Assembly: GCA_020350825.1 (NCBI GenBank)
Contig: CP070724.1
Location: forward strand, 510,749-552,615
Length of the DNA: 41,867 nucleotides
Direction: 5' to 3'
DNA from: Thermoplasmatales archaeon
Lineage (GTDB): Archaea; Thermoplasmatota; E2; DHVEG-1
The translations under genes and the position numbers were made by a program. The notes beneath the pieces are model-generated. The model searched no databases, was not told the DNA's origin, and worked only from the letters and a program-made list of their open reading frames with translations. Positions 7,840 to 16,271 of this stretch are shown here, in pieces. The first letter of the stretch is position 1. Each line of letters begins with the position of its first letter.

Positions 7840-8786
7840 ACTTAGGAAGAAATCAAATAAATGGAATACATATAATACAGAACAATAGCGAACCTTTGTT
7901 CTATGTTAACTATATGACCCCATATATTCATACTAAAATTTTCTTTGGAAAGTCTCATAGAAAAATGCTAAACAGCTCTTGTGTCGCTCATAATTTTACA
8001 GCTTTTCACGGAAAAGACGGAAAGATATACGGCATAGGCGGACAGGATAATTGGAAACATCACCCTTCATGGTATGACGCATATACATTTCCAGAATTTC
8101 AAGAAATCTTTTCGGATGTGCATGGCGAGAAATACAAGAAGGGCGAAAAAGAAGGAATAGAGGCTTTAAAGAAAATAAACATGTTAAGAGTTCCCTATAA
8201 GCACACAAGAGGCCTATATTTGTTTTCGACAGAAGACGGCAAGCACTGGAAACAAGATGTCTTGAATCCAATTATAAAGACAACACATCCAGGCTTTAAT
8301 AGTGCCTTATCGTGGAAGTCTTCAGAGTTTGATGGTCAATGCTCCTGTGTTTGGAACCAGGAAAAAGAATTATATTATTTGTTTGTAAGGGAAAACATAG
8401 CGCCAGGGCTCCGACATGTTCAGTATTCAACGAGCAAAGACTTGATAAACTGGAACGAATTTAAAAGAGTAGAGCTTAATGATTATAATCACGAAATGAA
8501 TTATTATTATATGCTGGTTTCTAAAGACGATAAATACTATGGTTTAATCCCTTGTTATTATGAAGGGAATAGTTATATAAAAGTTTATGAAAGTGAAAAT
8601 TGTGAGGAATGGACTTTTTTAAGGGATTTTGTTACAGAGAAAAGTATTTTTATTGATGATGTTGAGAAGTGCCCAACTCATCCATGCGGTGGGATCTTAA
8701 GAGAAGGAAAAAGAAGATTTATATATTTATATCATAATTACTATTCTTATAAAGGAAAAGCATATGTCAAAAAATATGAGTTTTAA
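7836..8786 (+). CDS. beta-propeller glycoside-hydrolase-like protein
   Basis: A 316-residue protein with repeated blade-like segments. Several contain the signature of GH43/GH32-type propellers, for example YSTSKDLINWNEF around residue 198 and the related LFSTEDGKHWK near 129. It has no signal peptide, so if active it would work in the cytosol or within virions. It may bind, trim or transfer sugar rather than degrade polysaccharide. Catalytic residues cannot be assigned with confidence. The start is TTG 7836, overlapping the upstream TGA, with AGGAAAG five bases before. No in-frame ATG occurs until about residue 28. Confidence 0.6.
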   Translation: MNLGRNQINGIHIIQNNSEPLFYVNYMTPYIHTKIFFGKSHRKMLNSSCVAHNFTAFHGKDGKIYGIGGQDNWKHHPSWYDAYTFPEFQEIFSDVHGEKYKKGEKEGIEALKKINMLRVPYKHTRGLYLFSTEDGKHWKQDVLNPIIKTTHPGFNSALSWKSSEFDGQCSCVWNQEKELYYLFVRENIAPGLRHVQYSTSKDLINWNEFKRVELNDYNHEMNYYYMLVSKDDKYYGLIPCYYEGNSYIKVYESENCEEWTFLRDFVTEKSIFIDDVEKCPTHPCGGILREGKRRFIYLYHNYYSYKGKAYVKKYEF

Positions 8787-9468
8787 AGATTTTATCAAAG
8801 ATAAAAGAGTTTGTTTTGTTGGCGGATGTCCAAATATGAAGGGGCTTGGATATGGAGACATCATAGACGGATATGATGTTGTTGTTAAAACAAACGGCTC
8901 TTTGTTTTTGGGTGGAGACGATTATTTTATTGATTATGGGCAAAGAATAGATGTTCTTTACACGAACAATCAATTTTACCGTGAAATGTCCCCCTTGCCG
9001 TTGTCTGCTATGAAAAGCAAGGGCATAAAGCATTTAAGGATGAAGACTTGCAGCAATCAAGACCTGTTAGAGTTTAACAAGTATTTTCATGCTGAAAAAA
9101 TAAGTGTAGCTATTGACAAAGTAAATCAAGTTGTCCATGGTGCTTTGATGGGAGCTTATATATATACTGATATTCTGGAATGTGAACCAAAGGAGCTTTT
9201 TATAGTTGGAATTGACTTTTTCATAAGCAAGCGCAAAGAGTTTAAAAAAAACGTATATCGAGAATATCTTGAAAATTATCTTCCAGAAAAGATACGAAAG
9301 CAAGGAAACAAAATAAATGTAGGCAAAAAGGAAGACGGGCATAGTGTTTTTGATAACACAAAATATATATATGATCTTTGGGGGAAGCATGAAAACATGG
9401 TTTTTCCTGACTTTATTGAAGAAATAATGCACGGTATTATAAGGAGGGATCTTGAGCAAAAAAATTAA
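8764..9468 (+). CDS. GT29-like sialyltransferase candidate
   Basis: A 234-residue protein. Residues 15-68 resemble sialylmotif L of family GT29: VCFVGGCPNMKGLGYG, then IDGYDVVVKTN, then YGQRIDVLYTN. A second block at 120-153 (VVHGALMG to ELFIVGIDFF) sits where sialylmotif S is expected, and a His in GHSVFDN (residue 193) is a candidate catalytic base. GT29 is best known from animals, but related bacterial and viral proteins exist. It would transfer a sialic acid from a CMP donor. It overlaps the propeller gene by 23 bases and the NeuB-like gene by 17 bases. The match is by eye only. Confidence 0.55.
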   Translation: MSKNMSFKDFIKDKRVCFVGGCPNMKGLGYGDIIDGYDVVVKTNGSLFLGGDDYFIDYGQRIDVLYTNNQFYREMSPLPLSAMKSKGIKHLRMKTCSNQDLLEFNKYFHAEKISVAIDKVNQVVHGALMGAYIYTDILECEPKELFIVGIDFFISKRKEFKKNVYREYLENYLPEKIRKQGNKINVGKKEDGHSVFDNTKYIYDLWGKHENMVFPDFIEEIMHGIIRRDLEQKN

Positions 9469-10276
9469 AATTATATCAGAGGTTGGAATCAATCACAACG
9501 GATCTTTAGAAATTGCAAAAAAATTGATTCAGCTTTCCTCTATAGCCGGATTTGATTATGTTAAGTTTCAAAAGCGTACCCCGGATATATGTGTTCCGGA
9601 ACATCAAAAAGAGACAAAGCGACCTACTCCATGGGGAGAAATGACATATATTGATTATAAGCATAAAGTAGAGTTTAATGAATATGAGTATTTGGAAATA
9701 GACAGAGAATGCAAGAAGAATGATATAAAATGGTTTGCTAGCGCTTGGGATATGGAAAGCGCAAAGTTTTTAAAAATGTTTGTCGACATTGTAAAGATTC
9801 CTAGTGCCCTTATAACAGATCATGAATTATTGTTGTACTGCAGGAATAATTTTAGTGAACGGTTAATGTCTACCGGAATGTCAACAGAAGAAGAAATAGA
9901 AATAGCAGTTGAAATATTAGATCCGACTTGCATAATGCACGCTAATAGCACATACCCGTCAAGACCAGATGAATTAAATTTAAATTATATAAACTGGTTA
10001 CAAAGAAAATACCCTGATAAAGAAATAGGGTACAGCGGACACGAATTTGGACTTGTTACGACATTGGCAACTGTAGCGATCGGGGTTGATTGGATAGAAA
10101 GACATGTTACTCTTGATCGTAAAATGTGGGGATCTGATCAATTAAGCTCTGTGGAGCCTGAGGGCATGTTTAAATTGATTCGTGGGATAAGAGACATTGA
10201 GTCTGCTATGGGGAAACAGGAAAAAAGAAGTGTATACGAATCAGAAAAGTCAAAAAGGGATAGTTTGAGGAAGTAA
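9452..10276 (+). CDS. neuB: sialic acid synthase (NeuB-like), lacking SAF domain
   Basis: A 274-residue TIM-barrel synthase that condenses PEP with a ManNAc-type sugar to give a nonulosonic acid. Family motifs in order: EVGINHNGS (10-18), VKFQKRTPD (37-45), FASAWD (95-100), STGMS (140-144), HANSTYPS (163-170), IGYSGHEFG (192-200), ERHVTLDR (216-223), and GSDQLSSVEP in place of the usual GPDH segment. The usual C-terminal antifreeze-like SAF domain of about 60 residues is missing. TTG 9452 has a textbook AAGGAGGGATC SD. Last gene of the cassette. The sugar could be sialic, legionaminic or pseudaminic acid. Confidence 0.88.
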   Translation: MSKKIKIISEVGINHNGSLEIAKKLIQLSSIAGFDYVKFQKRTPDICVPEHQKETKRPTPWGEMTYIDYKHKVEFNEYEYLEIDRECKKNDIKWFASAWDMESAKFLKMFVDIVKIPSALITDHELLLYCRNNFSERLMSTGMSTEEEIEIAVEILDPTCIMHANSTYPSRPDELNLNYINWLQRKYPDKEIGYSGHEFGLVTTLATVAIGVDWIERHVTLDRKMWGSDQLSSVEPEGMFKLIRGIRDIESAMGKQEKRSVYESEKSKRDSLRK

Positions 10277-10281
10277 AACAC

Positions 10282-10311
10282 TTGACGGTAAGTGATAAAA
10301 ATTAGTACTAT
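10282..10311 (+). promoter_or_regulatory. promoter-like TTGACG-18-TACTAT
   Basis: Minus 35 TTGACG at 10282-10287 and minus 10 TACTAT at 10306-10311. It lies in the 53-base gap after the glycan cassette and could restart transcription of the tail operon. Weaker match than the other members of this promoter set. Confidence 0.45.
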
Positions 10312-10329
10312 ATACCTAATGAGGTTATC

Positions 10330-10677
10330 ATGAGCGTAGCAAGTTTGGCAGATAAAACTATATCAATATTGGAAAAAACCAATGTGGGACACAAGGGTAT
10401 ACCCGAAAATGATTGGACTGAGACAGATGAGGTTGTTGGAACACTTCAGCAAATGTCTAGTTCAAAAATAATATATGATGAAGGAAATAAAATACTTGCT
10501 GATTATAAAACACATATCCAAAAATTAAACGTTGAAATGTCTGATAAAAGATTAGAAAATGCAAGATTGCTCATCAACGATGAGCTATATGATGTCTATA
10601 GCGTATATAGACCGAGAGGAAATCATATTGAAATCAAAAGTAAAAAACTTTACGGCAACACAGGGGAAAGCACATAG
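10330..10677 (+). CDS. head closure / head-tail joining protein
   Basis: A 115-residue, beta-rich protein of the size and position of SPP1 gp16-like head-closure proteins: after the connector in gene order and before the gp10-like completion protein. It would plug the connector and dock the tail. A GAGG SD lies six bases upstream. Its stop overlaps the next GTG start by one base. Separation of this gene from its normal neighbour at 3632-3991 marks the glycan cassette as an insertion. Confidence 0.65.
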   Translation: MSVASLADKTISILEKTNVGHKGIPENDWTETDEVVGTLQQMSSSKIIYDEGNKILADYKTHIQKLNVEMSDKRLENARLLINDELYDVYSVYRPRGNHIEIKSKKLYGNTGEST

Positions 10678-11063
10678 TGGCAAAAGTAATAATTAAATTA
10701 TATTTTGAAAGATTTGAACGTCCATTTGAAAATCAGCTTAAAACCTATTTGCACGCAATGGGTCACTTAATGGTAAACCAGATGGGAGAAATGGCTCATA
10801 AGGATACCGGAACGTTGGCAAATAGTATGACATATAAATTAGATAGTGGTGCAGGCTCACAGTTTTCGACTAAATGGGGAGCAGGCAGACCGCCATCAGG
10901 ATCAGAAGTCTCAAAACCTGGCGGTAAAAATAGCGTCCGTGCTGGATCAGCTCTCGTATATGCAGGCCCGCAAGAGAGACATAATGCATGGGCGTCTAAA
11001 TCTTTGGATTTATTACGAATGGGTTCATTTGAAACATTAGCAAAAAGGGTATTTCGAATATGA
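10677..11063 (+). CDS. tail completion protein (HK97 gp10-like)
   Basis: A 128-residue protein with the DTGTLANSM motif (about residues 43-51) typical of the gp10-like family, followed by a Gly/Ser-rich stretch and a short helical end. It helps attach the tail to the filled head. GTG start at 10677 shares a base with the preceding TAG. Its stop overlaps the next gene (ATGA). Confidence 0.7.
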   Translation: MAKVIIKLYFERFERPFENQLKTYLHAMGHLMVNQMGEMAHKDTGTLANSMTYKLDSGAGSQFSTKWGAGRPPSGSEVSKPGGKNSVRAGSALVYAGPQERHNAWASKSLDLLRMGSFETLAKRVFRI

Positions 11064-11449
11064 GCACAGACAAACAAGAAGCTGTAATTGATTATTTAAC
11101 TGCCGATACTACTTTGAGCAGTTATATAGGTGATCGCTGCTATTATGGGCCTTCTGACATGTCTTCAGAATATCCTAGAATTGTGTTTAATATTCCGTCA
11201 GGTCCAGATCAATCAGAGTCAACTGATTTGTGGCAGAGATGGAGATTCTTTTTTGTTGCCGAAAATCAAAGCACAATAGAGGCAATGAGAAAAAGAGTAA
11301 AAGAGCTTTTGAATAGGGCCTACGGGTCTATATCATCAGAAAGCTTTTACAACATATCTTTTATTGACGATCTCCCTATAGTTCTAAGGGATGATCAAAA
11401 TATGGAAGCAATTAGCGATTACCGATTTTCTTATGATGGAGGAATATAA
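11060..11449 (+). CDS. tail terminator protein
   Basis: A 129-residue alpha/beta protein of the size, fold pattern and position of DUF3168-like tail terminators: N-terminal helix with a YLTADTTLSSYI segment, then a beta meander containing YPRIVFNI. It caps the tail tube and sets its length with the tape measure. Stop and next start overlap by one base (TAATG). Confidence 0.7.
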   Translation: MSTDKQEAVIDYLTADTTLSSYIGDRCYYGPSDMSSEYPRIVFNIPSGPDQSESTDLWQRWRFFFVAENQSTIEAMRKRVKELLNRAYGSISSESFYNISFIDDLPIVLRDDQNMEAISDYRFSYDGGI

Positions 11450-11994
11450 TGCCTGAATTTCAAACGACGGTCAACAATAATCTGGTTGTTCGTGGTTCTG
11501 GTAAATTAGAAGTTGCACCGTATACAAGTGGGACACCTGCCTGGGTTAATGTGGGTGCTATTAAGTCACTTGTTACTAACGAAGAATTGACAGTTTCTGA
11601 GGAAGAGAACGACAACGCGGATTCAACTAGTAGAGTATCAAAACAAGAAGTTACCATTTCTTTTATACAATTAGAGCTTTTAAACCTGGATGTATGGGAA
11701 ATTATGAGGGGCTCAATTGATACAATTATACAGGACTCAAACGAAACTAAAATCTTGTCAGGGAATAAGTCGGATGTTCCTAAGTTTATGGTTAGAATTA
11801 CAACCAAAAACGATAGCAAGACACTTTATTTCATGGCTTATAATTGTACAATTAAAAGTGGTTTTACATTTGAATATCAAGCGGACGAGGCAGAGGACGC
11901 AAGAATCCAGAACCCACTTGAGATACTTTGTAAAACTGATAGCAACAGAAATGGTCTAGTATTTGAGATAGAATCTAATTATTTTGTGGGGTAA
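11449..11994 (+). CDS. major tail tube protein
   Basis: A 181-residue beta-rich protein immediately before the tail chaperones, the invariant position of the tube protein. Features are an N-terminal VRGSGKLEVAPY strand, an acidic loop EEENDNAD at about 51-58, and alternating strands to the C-terminus. The length fits a simple tube protein without a decoration domain. Expected to be one of the most abundant virion proteins. Confidence 0.75.
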   Translation: MPEFQTTVNNNLVVRGSGKLEVAPYTSGTPAWVNVGAIKSLVTNEELTVSEEENDNADSTSRVSKQEVTISFIQLELLNLDVWEIMRGSIDTIIQDSNETKILSGNKSDVPKFMVRITTKNDSKTLYFMAYNCTIKSGFTFEYQADEAEDARIQNPLEILCKTDSNRNGLVFEIESNYFVG

Positions 11995-11996
11995 TA

Positions 11997-12422
11997 ATGT
12001 TTGAAAACATTGAGCTAAGGGATCTTGACATACTGATACCCGAAATCAAGAACATTGAAATTGATGACGGAACAGGAAAACTAATAAAATTACGACTTTT
12101 CGTACCCGCTGCGGTAGGAACCATTTTATTACAAGAAATCGAAACATTAAAGGATATATTCAAGGGTGAGATTGACGAAAAAGCAGAAAAGTTAATGTTT
12201 CAGATTTTTGAGGTTATGTTTAAACGTCAACACAAGTTTATGACTGCCAAATGGTGCGAAGAAAATATTCAATTGCCAACTTGTATTATCATACTTTCTC
12301 AGATGATGAAGCCTATAGTTGAGTACTTAAAAATGACGGGGATAGCGGACGTAATGACACAAGCGGAGACGCCCGAGAAAGAAAAGAATCCGCAAGAGAA
12401 AAACGATATCCAAACTGGTTGA
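11997..12422 (+). CDS. tail assembly chaperone (gpG-like)
   Basis: A 141-residue, mostly helical protein with an acidic, Lys-rich tail. It lies directly before the tape-measure unit, as expected for the chaperone that coats the tape measure. The minus 1 frame is open from 12323 to the start of the next reading frame, and candidate slip sites are CTTAAAA (12326-12332) and GAAAAAC (12398-12404), neither fully canonical. This arrangement is typical of the lambda G/GT frameshift. Confidence 0.75.
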   Translation: MFENIELRDLDILIPEIKNIEIDDGTGKLIKLRLFVPAAVGTILLQEIETLKDIFKGEIDEKAEKLMFQIFEVMFKRQHKFMTAKWCEENIQLPTCIIILSQMMKPIVEYLKMTGIADVMTQAETPEKEKNPQEKNDIQTG

Positions 12423-12640
12423 GAATATTTAGTTTTTGCATGGAGACTTACGGATGGACTCAAGATTATGTCTTATGGGAGTTGAGTTTACCACAGGTTT
12501 TAATATGGTCTAATTTGGCAATTGAAAGTAAAACCGGAAAATTTAGAGACAGAGCTCTAAATGAAGACGATCTCCAGGATTTAGTTGACAAAATAAACAA
12601 TGATTTAGTATGGAATGATGAAACCGGAAGGTACGAATAG
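12419..12640 (+). CDS. tail chaperone second frame (T part of GT)
   Basis: A 73-residue frame starting, if independent, at TTG 12419. It contains METYGWTQDYVLWEL, a motif typical of the T portion of gpGT chaperones. The reading frame continues open upstream to 12323, so a minus 1 frameshift in the preceding gene would give a fused protein. I consider fusion by frameshift more likely than independent initiation because there is no SD before the TTG. Confidence 0.7.
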   Translation: MRIFSFCMETYGWTQDYVLWELSLPQVLIWSNLAIESKTGKFRDRALNEDDLQDLVDKINNDLVWNDETGRYE

Positions 12641-14671
12641 ATGGCTATAAAAGTTGGTGAAGTCTACATTGATGCCGAGGTAAAAACCGATAAAGTAACC
12701 AAAGGCAAGAAGAAAACCGAATCTGAATTAAAAAAGCTACAGAAAAGTGCTAAAACTTCAGCTGCAAGTATAAGCTCTTCTTTTAGTAATGTTGGCGCGG
12801 TTCTAGGGACTTTGGGCGTCGCATTGGCTGGCGTTACTGCTATTTTATCAAAGACCATTAGTGCTGCGTCAGATCTCCAGGAGCAGACCCAGAAATTTGG
12901 CGTTGTTTTTTCTGACGTTAGAGAGCAAGCAAACAGGTTTGCAAGGGAATTGCAGACCTCATACGGCTTATCTATAAGGGAATCACGTCAACTTTTAGCA
13001 TCTACAGGTGACCTTTTAGCAGGTTTCGGCTTTACTCAACAAGAAGCATTAAGATTATCAAATAGGGTTCAAAGATTATCTGTTGATTTAGCATCTTTTA
13101 ATGATCTTCAAGGTGGAGCGGCACAAGCAAGTGAAATATTGACTAAAGCTCTTTTGGGTGAGAGAGACTCACTTGTGTCTTTAGGAATAAAAATAACTGA
13201 TGCTCAAATCAGACAAAGAGCACTTGCTGAAGGCATACCAATAGTAAATGGTCGAATAGGACAACAGGCACAGGCCCAGATAACATTAGCTTTGGCTACA
13301 GAGCAGTCAGGCAATGCAATAGGTGATTTTGCACGATCACAAGGAAGTTTTGCGAACCAATCAAGAATATTAAACGCACGCCTTGAAGATGCTGCCGGAA
13401 TTATAGGTGAGGAACTTTTGCCAGCTGCAACGGCAATAGTAGAAACCTTTGCGGAAATAGTGCAACAGTTCACAAATGCAGATAGCGCATTAAGGAGATT
13501 CATTAGAAGTCTATCGATTCAAGCTCAATTAGAGTTTAGAATTGAAAGAAGACGTGAGGCTTTAAGACGTAAAAAAGCCCGGAGGCTAGGCATAACAGTT
13601 GAACAGATAGAAGGTGCTCCAAGAAGACAAAGAAGAAGACAGACAAGAAGACGTGGAGCGGTTGCAGCAGCCAGGAGAAGAGCTCCAGAACCTGGAAAAC
13701 TTGAAACAGATCTTGAGCAGCAGGCAGCACAGTTTGAAAACGTAGCCAGGTCTGAGCTCGAAATAATAAGAGAACGAAATCAAAACGAGCTTAAACTATT
13801 ACAGGACCTTAGAGCACAGCAGTTAATCACAAATGAACAGTATGTCGCAGCTAGACAGAGACAAGAACAGCAAATATTGCAAGCCCAGGTCAATAATGCC
13901 CAACAAGGCTTAAACTTTGTTTCTGGAGTTGTTGGCCAGTTAGGAGCTATATTCAGCCAGGTGGCACAAAACAGATTGAGTGCATTAGCTTCGGCTGAAG
14001 CAAAAGAAAACAAGGCAATAAAAGAAAGATCTGACAGACAAAGAAAGCGAGCAAAAGAGACAATAAAAAATGAAAAAAAGCTTGCTGAAGCTCTTGAAAA
14101 GATAGATGAAGATCAGAAAAAGGCAGAAGCCGAAACCGCAGAAAAATTTGAAAAGAAAAGACGTGAAGTTCAAAGAGAAAATTTTATAAGACAACAAAGA
14201 ATTGCCGTATTGCAGGCTATTATAAACACAGCCCAGGCTAGCACTAAGGCACTGGCGCAAGTTGGATTCTTTGGTGGGCCAGCTGCGGCTGCTTTTATAG
14301 CTGCCCTTGGAGCTATTCAGGTTGCACTTATAGCAAGTCAAAAACCTCCACCGCTCCAACAGGGTGGTATTGTTAAATCTAAAACTTTTGTTGAGGCTGG
14401 TGAAGTTAATCCCGAAGCCGTTGTTCCTTTGGGCGGAGTTGAGGGGCAAAGAGCTTTTAATCTTCTTGCTTCTAAAATATTAGAAAACCTTGAAGTGGGC
14501 GCAGGTCAAGCAGCCGATACTGAATTGCAGGTTACAAGAGAAGACACTGAAGGCGGCGACATTTATTTAACCATTCAGCTTGCTGACGAATTCTGGCAAG
14601 AAAAAATTTCTAAGGGAACCAGGGACAGAACTATTATTATTGACAAGGGGGCTGTTCAAAAGACGATATGA
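12641..14671 (+). CDS. tape measure protein
   Basis: A 676-residue protein. The first 40 residues are Lys-rich. A hydrophobic Gly/Ala/Val segment at about 48-72 and the IRESRQLLASTGDLLAGFG region near 118-136 are typical of tape measures. A long basic, Arg- and Gln-rich helical middle follows (about 290-540), then a hydrophobic stretch around 520-565 and a small C-terminal domain. From 676 residues at about 1.5 angstroms each, a tail near 100 nm is predicted. It sets tail length and may help DNA entry. It follows the chaperones immediately and overlaps the next gene by four bases. Confidence 0.9.
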   Translation: MAIKVGEVYIDAEVKTDKVTKGKKKTESELKKLQKSAKTSAASISSSFSNVGAVLGTLGVALAGVTAILSKTISAASDLQEQTQKFGVVFSDVREQANRFARELQTSYGLSIRESRQLLASTGDLLAGFGFTQQEALRLSNRVQRLSVDLASFNDLQGGAAQASEILTKALLGERDSLVSLGIKITDAQIRQRALAEGIPIVNGRIGQQAQAQITLALATEQSGNAIGDFARSQGSFANQSRILNARLEDAAGIIGEELLPAATAIVETFAEIVQQFTNADSALRRFIRSLSIQAQLEFRIERRREALRRKKARRLGITVEQIEGAPRRQRRRQTRRRGAVAAARRRAPEPGKLETDLEQQAAQFENVARSELEIIRERNQNELKLLQDLRAQQLITNEQYVAARQRQEQQILQAQVNNAQQGLNFVSGVVGQLGAIFSQVAQNRLSALASAEAKENKAIKERSDRQRKRAKETIKNEKKLAEALEKIDEDQKKAEAETAEKFEKKRREVQRENFIRQQRIAVLQAIINTAQASTKALAQVGFFGGPAAAAFIAALGAIQVALIASQKPPPLQQGGIVKSKTFVEAGEVNPEAVVPLGGVEGQRAFNLLASKILENLEVGAGQAADTELQVTREDTEGGDIYLTIQLADEFWQEKISKGTRDRTIIIDKGAVQKTI

Positions 14672-15426
14672 GAATACTTTGGGACAACAAATATTTAAGT
14701 GCTAGCATAACAGCATCTAGCCAAGACCCTGATTACCCTTTATCCAACACACAGGATACAAGGCTAACAAGATTGTTTCGAACAAATAATCTTGTAGATG
14801 ATCAATATATTACAATTAATACAGAAATCAAGGCCAGCTATGTTGCTATAATGAATCACAACATATCAAGTGATGCAACGATTCAGCTTTTAGGTGCAAA
14901 TGAAGACACGAATGATGTTGTTGATTGGGATAACCCAGATGTTACAATTTCAGTAACACATAGAGATTATATTATTGTACAGAAGTTTACAGAGGCAACT
15001 TACACAGATTGGAGATTGACAATTGACGATCCTAACAACTCAGATGGATATATAAAAATAGGATCAGTCTTTATAGGTACATATTTACAAATGCCGGGAA
15101 TGAGCAGAAAGGCTAATAACATCGACAATCTTTCTACAAGTGAGGTTAGTTTTTCAGATAGTGGACAAGTTTACGGTGATGAGGGATATGATTACAGGGA
15201 GAATTCTGTTTCTTTTCCTCTAATCAGCCAAGACAAAAGAGAACAAATAGTTTCGATGTATAAAGAGGTAACAAAAATAAAACCTGTAATAATGCTGTTG
15301 TGGGCCGAAAGACTAGACCTGGAAAAACCTATTTATTGTGTTCTTACCTTAGATCCAAAATTTAAAAGAACGGATTCCCATAATGATCCATTTCAGCTAC
15401 AACTTAAATTCAGAGAGGTATTTTAA
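14668..15426 (+). CDS. distal tail / tail tip protein
   Basis: A 252-residue beta-rich protein directly after the tape measure, where the distal tail hub is expected. Residues 20-130 look like a galactose-binding-type sandwich (SSQDPDYPLSNTQDTRLTR, then an Asp/Thr-rich stretch). The C-terminal half is a second beta domain ending in LQLKFREVF, as in tail-hub proteins. Overlaps both neighbours by 1-4 bases. Confidence 0.65.
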   Translation: MRILWDNKYLSASITASSQDPDYPLSNTQDTRLTRLFRTNNLVDDQYITINTEIKASYVAIMNHNISSDATIQLLGANEDTNDVVDWDNPDVTISVTHRDYIIVQKFTEATYTDWRLTIDDPNNSDGYIKIGSVFIGTYLQMPGMSRKANNIDNLSTSEVSFSDSGQVYGDEGYDYRENSVSFPLISQDKREQIVSMYKEVTKIKPVIMLLWAERLDLEKPIYCVLTLDPKFKRTDSHNDPFQLQLKFREVF

Positions 15427-16271
15427 TGGCGGGTACTAAGATAAACGATTATGGAGTCGGTGACGTTGATTTAACTTCTTTAATGGAAACTGTTGACGAC
15501 CAAAGAACTGGTTTTCATGCTGTATCTTTAACTAATTATGGAAATACCACAGTTCCAGCAATAGCAGCTGGGTCTAAAATTGAGGTTAACGGGGCCTTAT
15601 TTGAATTTGGAAGCGATGAAACTATAACAGGAAGTCCATCAAATGGAACTGTGTACATAAAAACTGTACCCAGTGTTAGCAGTATAACAGCTGAATTCAC
15701 TAATACTCCGCCAACATGGGATGATGAAAAACAAGGATGGTATGAATCAGCAACTAACAACAGATATCTAAATTTTATAATGACAAAAAGCGGATCAAAT
15801 TATATAGGCAAGGAGTATTTTTCTGATAGATACGCTGACATAATAGGGGCTGGAAATGGGAAAACGGTTATAATGCAAGCCATTAAAACATCAACTCAGG
15901 TAATAGCAGATGCAGTAAATACAAAAATTACTTGGGATTCGGAGCAAATAGATACACATTCGGCCTTTTCTTCAAATACATTCACATGTCCGAAGCCAGG
16001 ATATTATCAAATAAATTCACATATCGCATATAGAGAAACAACTGTTGCAACAACTAGGGCGTGTTTTATTTTCATATATAAAAATGGGTCTCCAGTTTCT
16101 GAGAATGCATTTTCTGTGTATATAACTACTTCATCATCTACCAGAATGGGGCCAAGTATTTCACATATTCTTGATCTGGACTATGGGGACACTATAGAAA
16201 TATATGCTTATGGAAATGGAAACGAAAGGGAAGTGCTCAAAGGATTATTCTCAGTCGTAAGGATAACATAA
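15426..16271 (+). CDS. tail fibre / receptor-binding protein with C1q-like head
   Basis: A 281-residue protein whose last 130 residues have the C1q/TNF jelly-roll pattern: FTCPKPGYYQINSHIAYRE near residue 183, then strands, then an acidic turn DLDYGDTIEIYAYG near 258. In phages such trimeric heads sit on fibres and bind surface sugars. The N-terminal 150 residues are beta-rich with many Thr and Ser. It lies between the distal tail and hub genes, so it probably belongs to the tip. Its target is unknown. Confidence 0.7.
   Translation: MAGTKINDYGVGDVDLTSLMETVDDQRTGFHAVSLTNYGNTTVPAIAAGSKIEVNGALFEFGSDETITGSPSNGTVYIKTVPSVSSITAEFTNTPPTWDDEKQGWYESATNNRYLNFIMTKSGSNYIGKEYFSDRYADIIGAGNGKTVIMQAIKTSTQVIADAVNTKITWDSEQIDTHSAFSSNTFTCPKPGYYQINSHIAYRETTVATTRACFIFIYKNGSPVSENAFSVYITTSSSTRMGPSISHILDLDYGDTIEIYAYGNGNEREVLKGLFSVVRIT

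Noticed and set aside
13204..13503. Minus-strand frames opposite the tape measure
   Set aside because: Low-complexity tape-measure coding gives open antisense frames; no independent support.
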